From Tissierellia bacterium (GTDB lineage Bacteria > Bacillota > Clostridia > Tissierellales > Tepidimicrobiaceae): DNA of 9,354 nt. The position numbers and the translations under genes are program-made. The first letter of the stretch is position 1; the number at the start of each line of letters is the position of its first letter. The DNA lies in contig JAAYRM010000097.1 of assembly GCA_012518745.1 (NCBI GenBank), positions 1-9,354 of the forward strand, written 5' to 3'. Shown in pieces: positions 1 to 6,354 of this stretch. A model generated the notes under the pieces. That model had not been told where the DNA came from and did not search any database. It was given only the letters and a program-made list of their open reading frames with translations.

Positions 1-2
1 CC

Positions 3-110
3 CAAGGAATCACCCGTGGATCTATCGGTGCCTATGCAGAGTATGACAAGTGGTTCATAAAGTTCTATATGGGAAGCCAGATGATCGACGATAAGAATGG
101 AGAGATCTAA
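3..110 (+). CDS. 3' end of an unrecognised protein-coding gene (partial)
   Basis: An open frame enters from the left edge and ends in TAA at 108-110, giving 35 residues with a C-terminus rich in Tyr, Trp, Phe, Ile and Asp (for example AYAEYDKWFIKFYMGSQ). I do not recognise the family. The amino-acid mix is plausible for a folded domain end. Codon choice (several ATC and one CGT) differs a little from the AGG/ATA-rich genes downstream, but the sample is tiny. Another frame stays open from base 1 to a TAA at 58-60, so this assignment rests only on being the longest open frame. No hairpin terminator is visible just after it. Confidence 0.45.
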   Translation, partial: QGITRGSIGAYAEYDKWFIKFYMGSQMIDDKNGEI

Positions 111-317
111 TGTAGCGAAAGGGCAGCTGGTATCTATGTACTTGGAATGCCTATAATCTATCATGTAGAACCTCCGTAATCATTTATAATCGATATAGTC
201 TATTATATTTACCTGGTACCATAATATATTCCTCTATTAAAAGTATCTCCATAGATGGTATATAAATACAAACAAATTGGCCTACGATATGATGCAATGG
301 GATCTTTCCTTGAGAGT
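111..317. other. AT-rich intergenic stretch without a recognised gene
   Basis: This is the larger part of the 323-base gap before the M23 peptidase gene. I see no open frame with a ribosome binding site, no tRNA-like fold and no strong terminator hairpin. Only short inverted words occur, such as CCAT-AG-ATGG. The promoter-like elements of the gap lie further right, at 318-375. Confidence 0.5.
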
Positions 318-345
318 TTGAAAAAAATTAAATTCATGTTATAAT
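318..345 (+). promoter_or_regulatory. SigA-type promoter of the M23 peptidase gene
   Basis: A -35 element TTGAAA (318-323) and a perfect -10 element TATAAT (340-345) are separated by 16 bases. Transcription would start near 352, leaving a leader of about 80 bases before the ATG at 434. This is the best promoter match in the gap and points towards the peptidase gene. Confidence 0.75.
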
Positions 346-355
346 TAATGAAGAT

Positions 356-375
356 TGTTACAAATTGATTACAAA
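356..375 (+). promoter_or_regulatory. Direct repeat with 11-bp period, possible response-regulator site (WalR-like)
   Basis: TTACAAA occurs at 358-364 and again at 369-375, an 11-bp period typical of OmpR-family response-regulator boxes. The first half site, TGTTAC (356-361), fits the WalR half-site consensus TGTWAH; the second, GATTAC (367-372), matches only in its last four bases. WalR controls cell-wall endopeptidase genes in Bacilli, and the next gene encodes one. The repeat sits just after the predicted transcription start, a position that would suit repression. This is inference from spacing and context. Confidence 0.3.
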
Positions 376-433
376 GGTTCTAAACATTCGATCTGTTGTC
401 GGATAGTTTAAAACCGGTAGGAGGAATTGAGAT

Positions 434-1879
434 ATGGATGATCATGAGCATAAGGGTTCCGAGGAGGATAGCGTATATCTACGAATAATTAAGACCTTGA
501 GAACTCTAAGAAACCCTATGGATGGCATAGGTGACAAGGAGGCTGCAAATAGGGCTATTAAAGGGTTAATCCTCATCCTAATAATTGGTTTCACATTTAC
601 CCTATACAAGGTAATTGAAATAAGGACTAGGGCCGTTACGGTATACCTTGGGGATGAAATGATTGGGATCACTAGAAATGAGGATGAGGTATTGGATATT
701 TTAGCTGATATTGAGGAGCAATTGGCTAGTACATATGATCTGGATATCGTTTTGAATCAGGATGTAGAATTCAAGGGCATCAATGCTAGGAGGGACTCAA
801 TAACCCCAATTGAGGTTTTAAAGAGCAATATCAAATCAAAATTCACCTTCCTAGTCAACGGTTATGCATTACAGGTAGATGGAAAGGAAATAGGCGTTCT
901 TGCCACGGAAGAGGAAATAGAGGATCTACTGAATAGAATTAAAGAACCCTATCTAAAAGGGGAGGATGGGGATACGGATATTGTAGAATTGAATTTACTT
1001 GAAGAGATAGAGGTTACAAAGAAGCAGGTCCCATTGGATAGGGTTGTAGATGTGGATAAATTATTTGAATATGTAACCACGGGCGGAAAGGATATAAGGG
1101 AACATATCGTAGAGGTGGGGGAGAGTCTATGGACTATAGCTACCATCTATAAGATACCCGCAGATGATTTGATAGAAGCCAATCCGAATCTGGATCCTGA
1201 TAGAATTCAGATAGGTGAAAGGGTGAAACTCATAGTATCTAAACCCATGATCACCGTGGAGACAATCGAGAGAAATAGGTATACTGAACGAATAGACTAC
1301 GAGGTAAAAGTAGAGCAGAATAGCAATATGTACACAAATGAGAAGAAGGTTAAGGTAGAGGGAAGCCCAGGTGAAAAAGAAGTCGTCGCCAGGCTGATCA
1401 AGCATAATGGCGTAGTGGTAGACAAGGAGATACTGGAGGATAATGTAATTAAAGAGCCTACCGATCAATTAGTGGTGAGGGGAACTAAGGAAGTACCTAG
1501 AACGGTTGCCACGGGTTCTTTCCTGATGCCCACGAGGGGCTCTATAACATCTAGATATGGCATTAGAAATGGACGGATGCATAAGGGCCTAGATATTGCG
1601 GCCAGGACTGGCACCCCAATTAGGGCAGCTGATGGCGGTAGGGTGACATTTGCAGGAAATAGTGGGGCGTATGGCAATCTGGTACAGATAGATCATGGCA
1701 ACGGTTATTCAACGAAATACGCTCATTGTAGTACGATAGGTGTTGCAGCTGGGCAAAGGGTATATAGGGGCCAGGTAATAGCAAAGGTGGGCAGCACTGG
1801 GAGATCCACCGGGGCTCATCTACATTTCGAGATACTGAAAAACGGAAGAAATATAAATCCGGCGGCAAATATAAGATAA
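434..1879 (+). CDS. Membrane-anchored LysM-G5-M23 peptidoglycan endopeptidase
   Basis: This 481-residue protein is predicted to cut peptide cross-links or stems in peptidoglycan outside the membrane. Residues 1-42 are charged and presumably cytoplasmic; about 43-60 form one transmembrane segment (signal anchor). Residues 68-170 carry two similar units of the type G-x-E-x-G followed by an acidic helix (GDEMIGITRNEDEV and DGKEIGVLATEEEI). A LysM domain spans about 223-268 (VEVGESLWTIA...), a G5 domain about 273-352, and an M23 domain about 361-478. The M23 domain keeps the LytM metal ligands H383 and D387 (in MHKGLD) and H464 (in HLHFE), and the catalytic-type H431 (YAH) and H462, so it should be active. 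The start is supported by TAGGAGG at 418-424, nine bases upstream. The gene is monocistronic, with its own promoter and terminator. M23 proteins of this layout are common in Clostridia, and some are needed for sporulation or cell separation; the role here is not visible. Confidence 0.93.
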   Translation: MDDHEHKGSEEDSVYLRIIKTLRTLRNPMDGIGDKEAANRAIKGLILILIIGFTFTLYKVIEIRTRAVTVYLGDEMIGITRNEDEVLDILADIEEQLASTYDLDIVLNQDVEFKGINARRDSITPIEVLKSNIKSKFTFLVNGYALQVDGKEIGVLATEEEIEDLLNRIKEPYLKGEDGDTDIVELNLLEEIEVTKKQVPLDRVVDVDKLFEYVTTGGKDIREHIVEVGESLWTIATIYKIPADDLIEANPNLDPDRIQIGERVKLIVSKPMITVETIERNRYTERIDYEVKVEQNSNMYTNEKKVKVEGSPGEKEVVARLIKHNGVVVDKEILEDNVIKEPTDQLVVRGTKEVPRTVATGSFLMPTRGSITSRYGIRNGRMHKGLDIAARTGTPIRAADGGRVTFAGNSGAYGNLVQIDHGNGYSTKYAHCSTIGVAAGQRVYRGQVIAKVGSTGRSTGAHLHFEILKNGRNINPAANIR

Positions 1880-1886
1880 ATGGTAG

Positions 1887-1921
1887 GGAGGAAGGCTAGA
1901 TCATTCAGCTTTCCTCCTTTT
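1887..1921 (+). terminator. Factor-independent terminator of the M23 peptidase gene
   Basis: An 11-bp stem, GGAGGAAGGCT (1887-1897) with AGCTTTCCTCC (1907-1917), contains one G-T pair, has a 9-base loop and is followed by TTTT and an AT-rich run. It begins eight bases after the stop codon. On the minus strand the hairpin lacks a T tract, so it is a poor terminator for the convergent S8 protease gene, although that transcript may still read into it. Confidence 0.9.
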
Positions 1922-1974
1922 ATAATGGTCTAACCACATAAACTAGAAAAATATTGTTTAGAATTGTCCGATTA

Positions 1975-3255
1975 CTATACTTCAGGATCGAGTAGAAATG
2001 CTATTATCAACAAGATGAAAAAAACCTCCAATAATTCAGCTTTGAAAATAGGCGATTTTCCAGGTCTATCCCTCAGGCTATCCCCATCATTATGGAGCAA
2101 TGACTGCAGGTTTAGTAGCCTAGCTTTCTGTGATTCCCTAGAATCCTCCATATAGATGCTTGCCTTGATCAGATCATCCTTTATCTTTTCAGGTTTCATA
2201 TCGCCATGCTTACTGAGCAATAGGGCAACCGCACCGGATACCAATGGGGTCGCCATAGAGGTACCGCTCAAGGAAGCATAGGCATCTGGCTTGGCATGCG
2301 ATAAGGAGTTGATGTTCACACCGGGGGCATATAGATCCGGCTTTTCCAATCCCTCGGGCGTAGGCCCTCGGCTTGAAAATGGAGCTATGAAATTATCAGA
2401 TGTATCTATGGTTCCCCTATCATCAGCAGCTCCTACTGTAATTACATTCCTGCTAATTCCCGGCGATACTATACTCATCCTATCGGGACCGCTATTACCT
2501 GCGGCCGCAACTACAACTATTCCGGATTTAACAGCCTGATCCACGGCTCGGCACAGGGGATCCTTAGCACAGGAATTATTTGCAGGTGTTCCCATTGAGA
2601 AATTAATTATTTTAGTATTGTATTGGCTCCTACTTTGAACTATATAGGATATGGCCTCTATGATACCAGATGTAGGGCCGCTTCCATTCTTATCTAATGC
2701 TTTAACAGCTAGTATATTCGATTCCGGTGCTACCCCAACATACTTTCCGCCGGAGGAATATCCATTGCCAGCTATGATACCCGCAACATGAGTACCATGA
2801 CCATTATCATCATATGGATAGGCTTTGCCATTCACCAGATCCTTAAACCCGACTATCCTATTATGGGATTGGGTTAAATCGTAATGGGGCGATATACCGG
2901 TGTCTACAATCGCAATGGTTACGCCCTTTCCCCTATATCCATCCCTATGCAATATCTCAGCCCCTACCGTTGGCATGGCTATATCCAATTGGGTAAAGAC
3001 CCTAGAATCGAAACTTATATACCTTATATCGGGATTACTAGCCAGCCTATAGATGGTATCGGGGGTTAGATTGCAGGCGAGGGCATCTATCAATGGGAGG
3101 CTGGCCTGGACTTTCGTTGCTATACCCATAATCCCATCTTTGAGATGGACATCATCTTCCATCAACTGAACGATTACGGGCAATTCCTCCTCAGATTGGG
3201 ACATTATCTTTGCGCTCAATATAGGACATAATTTAGCGTTATCTATTCCCTTCAT
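1975..3255 (-). CDS. Subtilisin-family (S8) serine protease with hydrophobic C-terminal tail
   Basis: This 426-residue subtilase has an intact catalytic triad: D118 (IVDTG), H153 (NGHGTH) and S333 (GTSMA), with the oxyanion Asn N254 (AAGNSG). Residues 24-90 resemble an I9-type propeptide (ELPVIVQL ... DIRYISFDS), and the catalytic domain covers about 95-350. There is no N-terminal signal peptide: the N-terminus is polar. A hydrophobic stretch at about 408-423 (VFFILLIIAFLL) is followed by DPEV at the very C-terminus. This resembles intracellular or AprX-like subtilases with an added tail anchor; topology is uncertain. The start ATG (3253-3255) has AAGGAAGG at 3263-3270 seven bases upstream. 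It lies 79 nt downstream of the cation ATPase on the same strand with no visible terminator between, so it may be cotranscribed. Substrates cannot be inferred. Subtilases often need bound Ca2+, which makes the neighbouring cation pump suggestive, no more. Confidence 0.93.
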   Translation of the reverse strand: MKGIDNAKLCPILSAKIMSQSEEELPVIVQLMEDDVHLKDGIMGIATKVQASLPLIDALACNLTPDTIYRLASNPDIRYISFDSRVFTQLDIAMPTVGAEILHRDGYRGKGVTIAIVDTGISPHYDLTQSHNRIVGFKDLVNGKAYPYDDNGHGTHVAGIIAGNGYSSGGKYVGVAPESNILAVKALDKNGSGPTSGIIEAISYIVQSRSQYNTKIINFSMGTPANNSCAKDPLCRAVDQAVKSGIVVVAAAGNSGPDRMSIVSPGISRNVITVGAADDRGTIDTSDNFIAPFSSRGPTPEGLEKPDLYAPGVNINSLSHAKPDAYASLSGTSMATPLVSGAVALLLSKHGDMKPEKIKDDLIKASIYMEDSRESQKARLLNLQSLLHNDGDSLRDRPGKSPIFKAELLEVFFILLIIAFLLDPEV

Positions 3256-3273
3256 ACAACCACCTTCCTTGTT

Positions 3274-3293
3274 CTATCCTATGCATAGGATAG
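3274..3293. promoter_or_regulatory. Perfect 20-bp palindrome before the S8 protease gene
   Basis: CTATCCTATG (3274-3283) is followed directly by its exact reverse complement CATAGGATAG (3284-3293). The right-hand end of the site on the coding strand lies just upstream of the protease ribosome binding site. A further copy of the half-site core ATCCTATG lies at 3318-3325, 42 bp from the copy at 3276-3283, about four helical turns. It could be an operator for a dimeric repressor or an RNA hairpin with a 4-base loop in the intergenic mRNA. No T tract follows it on either strand, so it is not a standard terminator. Confidence 0.45.
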
Positions 3294-3334
3294 GGTGGGT
3301 GTGCAATAAAAGGGAAAATCCTATGGCATAATAA

Positions 3335-6022
3335 TTATCCCCTGAAGAACACCTTATAGGCCTCTCCTATGATAAGGGGTATAGAGGCATATAATAGGAT
3401 TATCCCCCAATGGTTAAGGGCTAGTGGGTAGGTATGAAATATGGGTTGAAGAAACGGTATATAGATCACCATCAATAGCAATATAAAGGACAATACCGTA
3501 GCGTAGACTAGGGATCTATTGGTAAGAATTCCTATTTCAAATATGGTATGATCCTGCGATCTACTCGAATAAGCTCTCAATAATTCAGCGGTAATGAGTG
3601 TAGCAAATGTTACGGTCCTTGGAACCAACAGATTGGAAACACCATACATCCTTAAACCCCATCGATAAGCCAATAGGGAGGCTAAGCCAATGGAAAGACT
3701 TTGGATCGCTATGGATATAATCATCCTTCTATCCAAGATTGGTTCATCCGGATCCCTAGGTGGAATGCTCATTATCCCGGGCTCCCCTTTTTCTATGCCA
3801 AGGGCCAGAGCGGGAAAGCTATCGGTAACTAGATTTAACCACAGCAATTGTATTGGGATAAGCGGAACGGGTAAATTGAATAAGATGCTAAGCAGTATGA
3901 TCAATATTTCACCGATATTACAGGATAATAGGAATAGTACAAATTTTTTTATATTGCTATATATTATCCTGCCCTCCTCCACTGCAGCAACTATGCTAGC
4001 AAAATTATCATCGGTCAGTATGATTTCAGCGGTATTCTTAGCCACATCAGTCCCGGTAATTCCCATGGCTACACCAATATCCGACCTCTTCAATGCGAGG
4101 GCATCATTGACACCATCCCCGGTCATCGCGACGATCTCGCCATTGGATTTTAATGCATCTATTATACGAACCTTGTGCTTTGGTGTAACACGGGTATATA
4201 CCCTCTTATACTTAACCAATTTTCTTAGCTCCAAATCGGATACATCATCCAGTTCAGCACCTGTCATTATCTGCTGCTCCTCTTCAACCATTCCTAGTTG
4301 CCTGCCTATAGCGAAGGCAGTTTCCCTATAATCCCCGGTGATCATCACGGTCTTAATGCCCGCTTCCTTACATTGGGCTATAGCTATCTTGGCCTCCTCC
4401 CTCGGTGGATCTATCATCCCCACAAGGCCGACGAAGGTCATATTGCTTTCCATCTCCCATGTATTTATATCTTCCATGGGGATATCGGGATGCTCCCTAA
4501 AAGCAAAGGCAAGGACCCTCAATGCCTCCATAGAAAAGGTACTATTCATATTAAATATTTCATCCTTCAACTCCTCCGATAAGGGCATATGATTCCCATC
4601 GATATAAATGCTATCGCATCTCGAAATTATGGAATCTAGAGCACCCTTGGTGAAGGATACCACTCCATTTGGAATGAAACCCTCATGAAAGGTTGTCATC
4701 ATCTTTCTATCGGAATCAAAAGGATTCTCCGCAATCCTTGGGAACCTTGGCTCGATATCATCCTTAAATAATCCAGCCTTCCCCGCCAGCGATAATAGGG
4801 AGCCCTCAGTGGGATCCCCTATAATTTCATAGCTTCCTTCCCCTTCATCCAAGATAGCATCATTGCATAGCAATGCCATAGTTATCAATGTATTTAATGT
4901 AGGCAATTCATCGGAAACGATGGATATATCCCCTGCCTTGAATTCCCCAACGGGCTCATACCCCGTACCGGTGATATCGATTATTCGATTATCCACATAG
5001 GCCTTTACAACCGTCATTTCATTCTGTGTCAATGTTCCGGTCTTATCCGAACAGATAGTGGTGGTGCAGCCTAGAGTTTCCACTGCAAGCAATTTCTTAA
5101 CGATGGCATGGCGTTTAACCATCCTATTCATCCCTAGGGCTAATACGATTGTGACTATTGCCGGTAACCCCTCGGGTATAGCCGCCACCGCTAGGGATAT
5201 GGCGATCATGAACATAGATAATAGATCCCTTCCCTGGAGGAATCCGATAACAAAGACCAAAGTGCAGGCCAGGATGCATGCAATTCCTAGGTGTTTTCCC
5301 AATTGATCCAACCTATTCTGCAGGGGGGTAGCATCCTCCTCAAAGGTTTGAATCATGGTCGCAATCTTACCGATTTCAGTATGATTGGCGGTATCTACAA
5401 CGACACCCCTCCCCCTACCGGATATTACTATGGTACTCATATAGGCCATATTCCGTCTATCGCCCAAGGGCATTGACCCATCGAAGACAGCAGTCGCTTC
5501 CTTATCCGCTGGGACAGATTCTCCAGTTAGGGAAGCCTCCTCGATCTTTAAATTGGACCCCTCCAATAGTCGCAGATCCCCGGGCACGATATCCCCAGAC
5601 TCCAGAAGCACGATATCACCGGGGACTAAGGTATTAGCCGGAACGATTTTAATCACCCCATCTCTTATCACCTTGGCATTTGGGGCGGACATCTTTTTAA
5701 GGGCCTCCATTGCCTGTTCCGCCTTGCCCTCCTGATATAGGCCAAGTAATGCATTGATCATCACTATAGCCAATATTACTAGGGCATCCGTCCTCTCCCC
5801 CATTAGAAACGATACGATGCTAGCTAGTATCAATATTATGACGAGAAAATCATTAAATTGGGATAGGATTTTAAATAGGGCACCTCTCCCCTTCTCCTCC
5901 TGAAGTTCATTAAAACCATATCTATCTAAGCGGGTCTTAACCTCTCCCTCAGAAAGGCCCTTGTCAAAATCGGTTTTAAGGGTAGATTTCAGTTCCCCTC
6001 TATCTTTTCTATACCATGTCAT
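3335..6022 (-). CDS. P-type (P2A, SERCA/PMR1-like) Ca2+/Mn2+-transporting ATPase
   Basis: This integral membrane pump couples ATP hydrolysis to cation export. I place the start at the ATG at 6020-6022 (MTWYRKDRGE), giving 895 residues. An ATG at 6047-6049 is in frame, but the best ribosome binding site, AGGAGG at 6032-6037, lies between the two and serves the inner one. In this numbering: N-terminal cation-ATPase domain about 1-60; actuator loop with TGES (E168); phosphorylation motif DKTGT (D326); nucleotide-binding KGA (K459); hinge TGDGVND (D636); about ten membrane segments. All SERCA cation ligands have equivalents: E284 in M4 (PEGL), N702 and E705 in M5 (NIGE), N730, T733 and D734 in M6 (NLVTD), and probably E813 in M8. 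This predicts Ca2+-type sites. The upstream yybP-ykoY riboswitch points to Mn2+ instead, as for L. lactis YoaB and the pneumococcal MgtA-type exporter. I infer a Mn2+ or Mn2+/Ca2+ exporter protecting against metal excess. Confidence 0.93.
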   Translation of the reverse strand: MTWYRKDRGELKSTLKTDFDKGLSEGEVKTRLDRYGFNELQEEKGRGALFKILSQFNDFLVIILILASIVSFLMGERTDALVILAIVMINALLGLYQEGKAEQAMEALKKMSAPNAKVIRDGVIKIVPANTLVPGDIVLLESGDIVPGDLRLLEGSNLKIEEASLTGESVPADKEATAVFDGSMPLGDRRNMAYMSTIVISGRGRGVVVDTANHTEIGKIATMIQTFEEDATPLQNRLDQLGKHLGIACILACTLVFVIGFLQGRDLLSMFMIAISLAVAAIPEGLPAIVTIVLALGMNRMVKRHAIVKKLLAVETLGCTTTICSDKTGTLTQNEMTVVKAYVDNRIIDITGTGYEPVGEFKAGDISIVSDELPTLNTLITMALLCNDAILDEGEGSYEIIGDPTEGSLLSLAGKAGLFKDDIEPRFPRIAENPFDSDRKMMTTFHEGFIPNGVVSFTKGALDSIISRCDSIYIDGNHMPLSEELKDEIFNMNSTFSMEALRVLAFAFREHPDIPMEDINTWEMESNMTFVGLVGMIDPPREEAKIAIAQCKEAGIKTVMITGDYRETAFAIGRQLGMVEEEQQIMTGAELDDVSDLELRKLVKYKRVYTRVTPKHKVRIIDALKSNGEIVAMTGDGVNDALALKRSDIGVAMGITGTDVAKNTAEIILTDDNFASIVAAVEEGRIIYSNIKKFVLFLLSCNIGEILIILLSILFNLPVPLIPIQLLWLNLVTDSFPALALGIEKGEPGIMSIPPRDPDEPILDRRMIISIAIQSLSIGLASLLAYRWGLRMYGVSNLLVPRTVTFATLITAELLRAYSSRSQDHTIFEIGILTNRSLVYATVLSFILLLMVIYIPFLQPIFHTYPLALNHWGIILLYASIPLIIGEAYKVFFRG

Positions 6023-6031
6023 CGTTTTAAT

Positions 6032-6037
6032 CCTCCT
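6032..6037 (-). promoter_or_regulatory. Ribosome binding site that fixes the ATPase start
   Basis: On the minus strand AGGAGG precedes the ATG at 6022 by nine bases. A longer reading from 6049 would translate this site as Arg-Arg and has no comparable site of its own. Confidence 0.85.
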
Positions 6038-6102
6038 ATTCCAAACCAAAAGGTCTGTTATTGCTATTATGTCATATAAATAGAATTTAAATTTATAATG
6101 GT

Positions 6103-6153
6103 CGATAATATAAAAGACCCTTGTTTAAACACAGTCGTTTAAACAAAGGTCTT
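6103..6153 (-). terminator. Riboswitch expression-platform terminator upstream of the ATPase
   Basis: On the minus strand a 17-bp stem with one C-A mismatch forms between AAGACCTTTGTTTAAAC (6153-6137) and the arm at 6130-6114, with a 6-base loop (6136-6131). It is followed by a T-rich run, TTTTATATTAT, counting the two T's at the stem base. The 5' arm contains the P1 3' strand of the aptamer (6149-6144), so terminator and folded aptamer exclude each other. On the plus strand the hairpin is followed by GCCTCC and is not a terminator. Confidence 0.88.
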
Positions 6154-6230
6154 GCCTCCTAGTATTAATAGGTAGTTAACCGGGATCTCTCCGTGTTGAC
6201 GATTAACTATTGTTGGCTACTCCCCTTCGC
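6144..6230 (-). ncRNA. yybP-ykoY manganese riboswitch aptamer
   Basis: Read on the minus strand, the leader carries the hallmarks of this class: GGGGAGTAGCC (6225-6215), the loop CGTCAA, and GCAAGACC near the 3' end, all matching the known L. lactis yybP aptamer. I can fold it by eye. P1: CGAAGG (6229-6224) with CCTTTG (6149-6144). P2: GCC (6217-6215) with GGC (6156-6154). P3: TAGTTAA (6209-6203) with TTAACTA (6179-6173), capped by GGA-GAGA-TCC followed by CGG. An extra hairpin: CCTA (6172-6169) with TAGG (6161-6158). The class senses Mn2+ through the two loops docked side by side. P1 formation sequesters part of the following terminator, so this should be a transcriptional ON switch for the cation ATPase. 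The predicted transcription start is at or beside the first aptamer base. Confidence 0.92.
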
Positions 6231-6237
6231 AATAGAC

Positions 6238-6266
6238 ATTATATACCATGCAATATATAAATTCAA
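6238..6266 (-). promoter_or_regulatory. SigA-type promoter of the riboswitch-ATPase unit
   Basis: On the minus strand TTGAAT (6266-6261) and a perfect TATAAT (6243-6238) are separated by 17 bases. The transcript would begin near 6230, exactly where aptamer helix P1 starts, which supports both calls. The leader to the ATPase ATG is then about 208 nt. Confidence 0.88.
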
Positions 6267-6286
6267 CATGATTGGTACACATATTC

Positions 6287-6316
6287 TTGCTAAATATCCG
6301 ACCAATATACTATAAT
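6287..6316 (+). promoter_or_regulatory. SigA-type promoter of the walJ-htrA unit
   Basis: TTGCTA (6287-6292, four of six consensus bases) and TATAAT (6311-6316) are 18 bases apart, with a start near 6323 and a leader of about 30 bases. It lies back-to-back with the ATPase promoter; the two -35 elements are 20 bp apart. Confidence 0.72.
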
Positions 6317-6354
6317 GGATATGGTTCTTAATACTGAGCATTGGGGGAAGTGAT

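Noticed and set aside
1964..2155. 63-codon plus-strand open frame at the 3' end of the S8 gene
   Set aside because: It is antisense to the subtilase C-terminus, without a ribosome binding site or conserved features.
3690..4331. 213-codon open frame on the plus strand inside the ATPase gene
   Set aside because: It lies antisense to an intact, motif-rich ATPase gene, has low-complexity Ser/Ile-rich content, and no plausible ribosome binding site or family. It is a shadow of the coding strand.
6023..6049. ATPase start nine codons upstream
   Set aside because: The extra codons include the AGGAGG that serves the inner ATG, and the family N-terminus fits the inner start.
6114..6153. Hairpin with two GTTTAAAC palindromes, considered as a plus-strand terminator or recombination site
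   Set aside because: On the plus strand it is followed by GC-rich sequence and no gene ends there. On the minus strand it has a T tract and overlaps the riboswitch P1 helix, which explains it fully.
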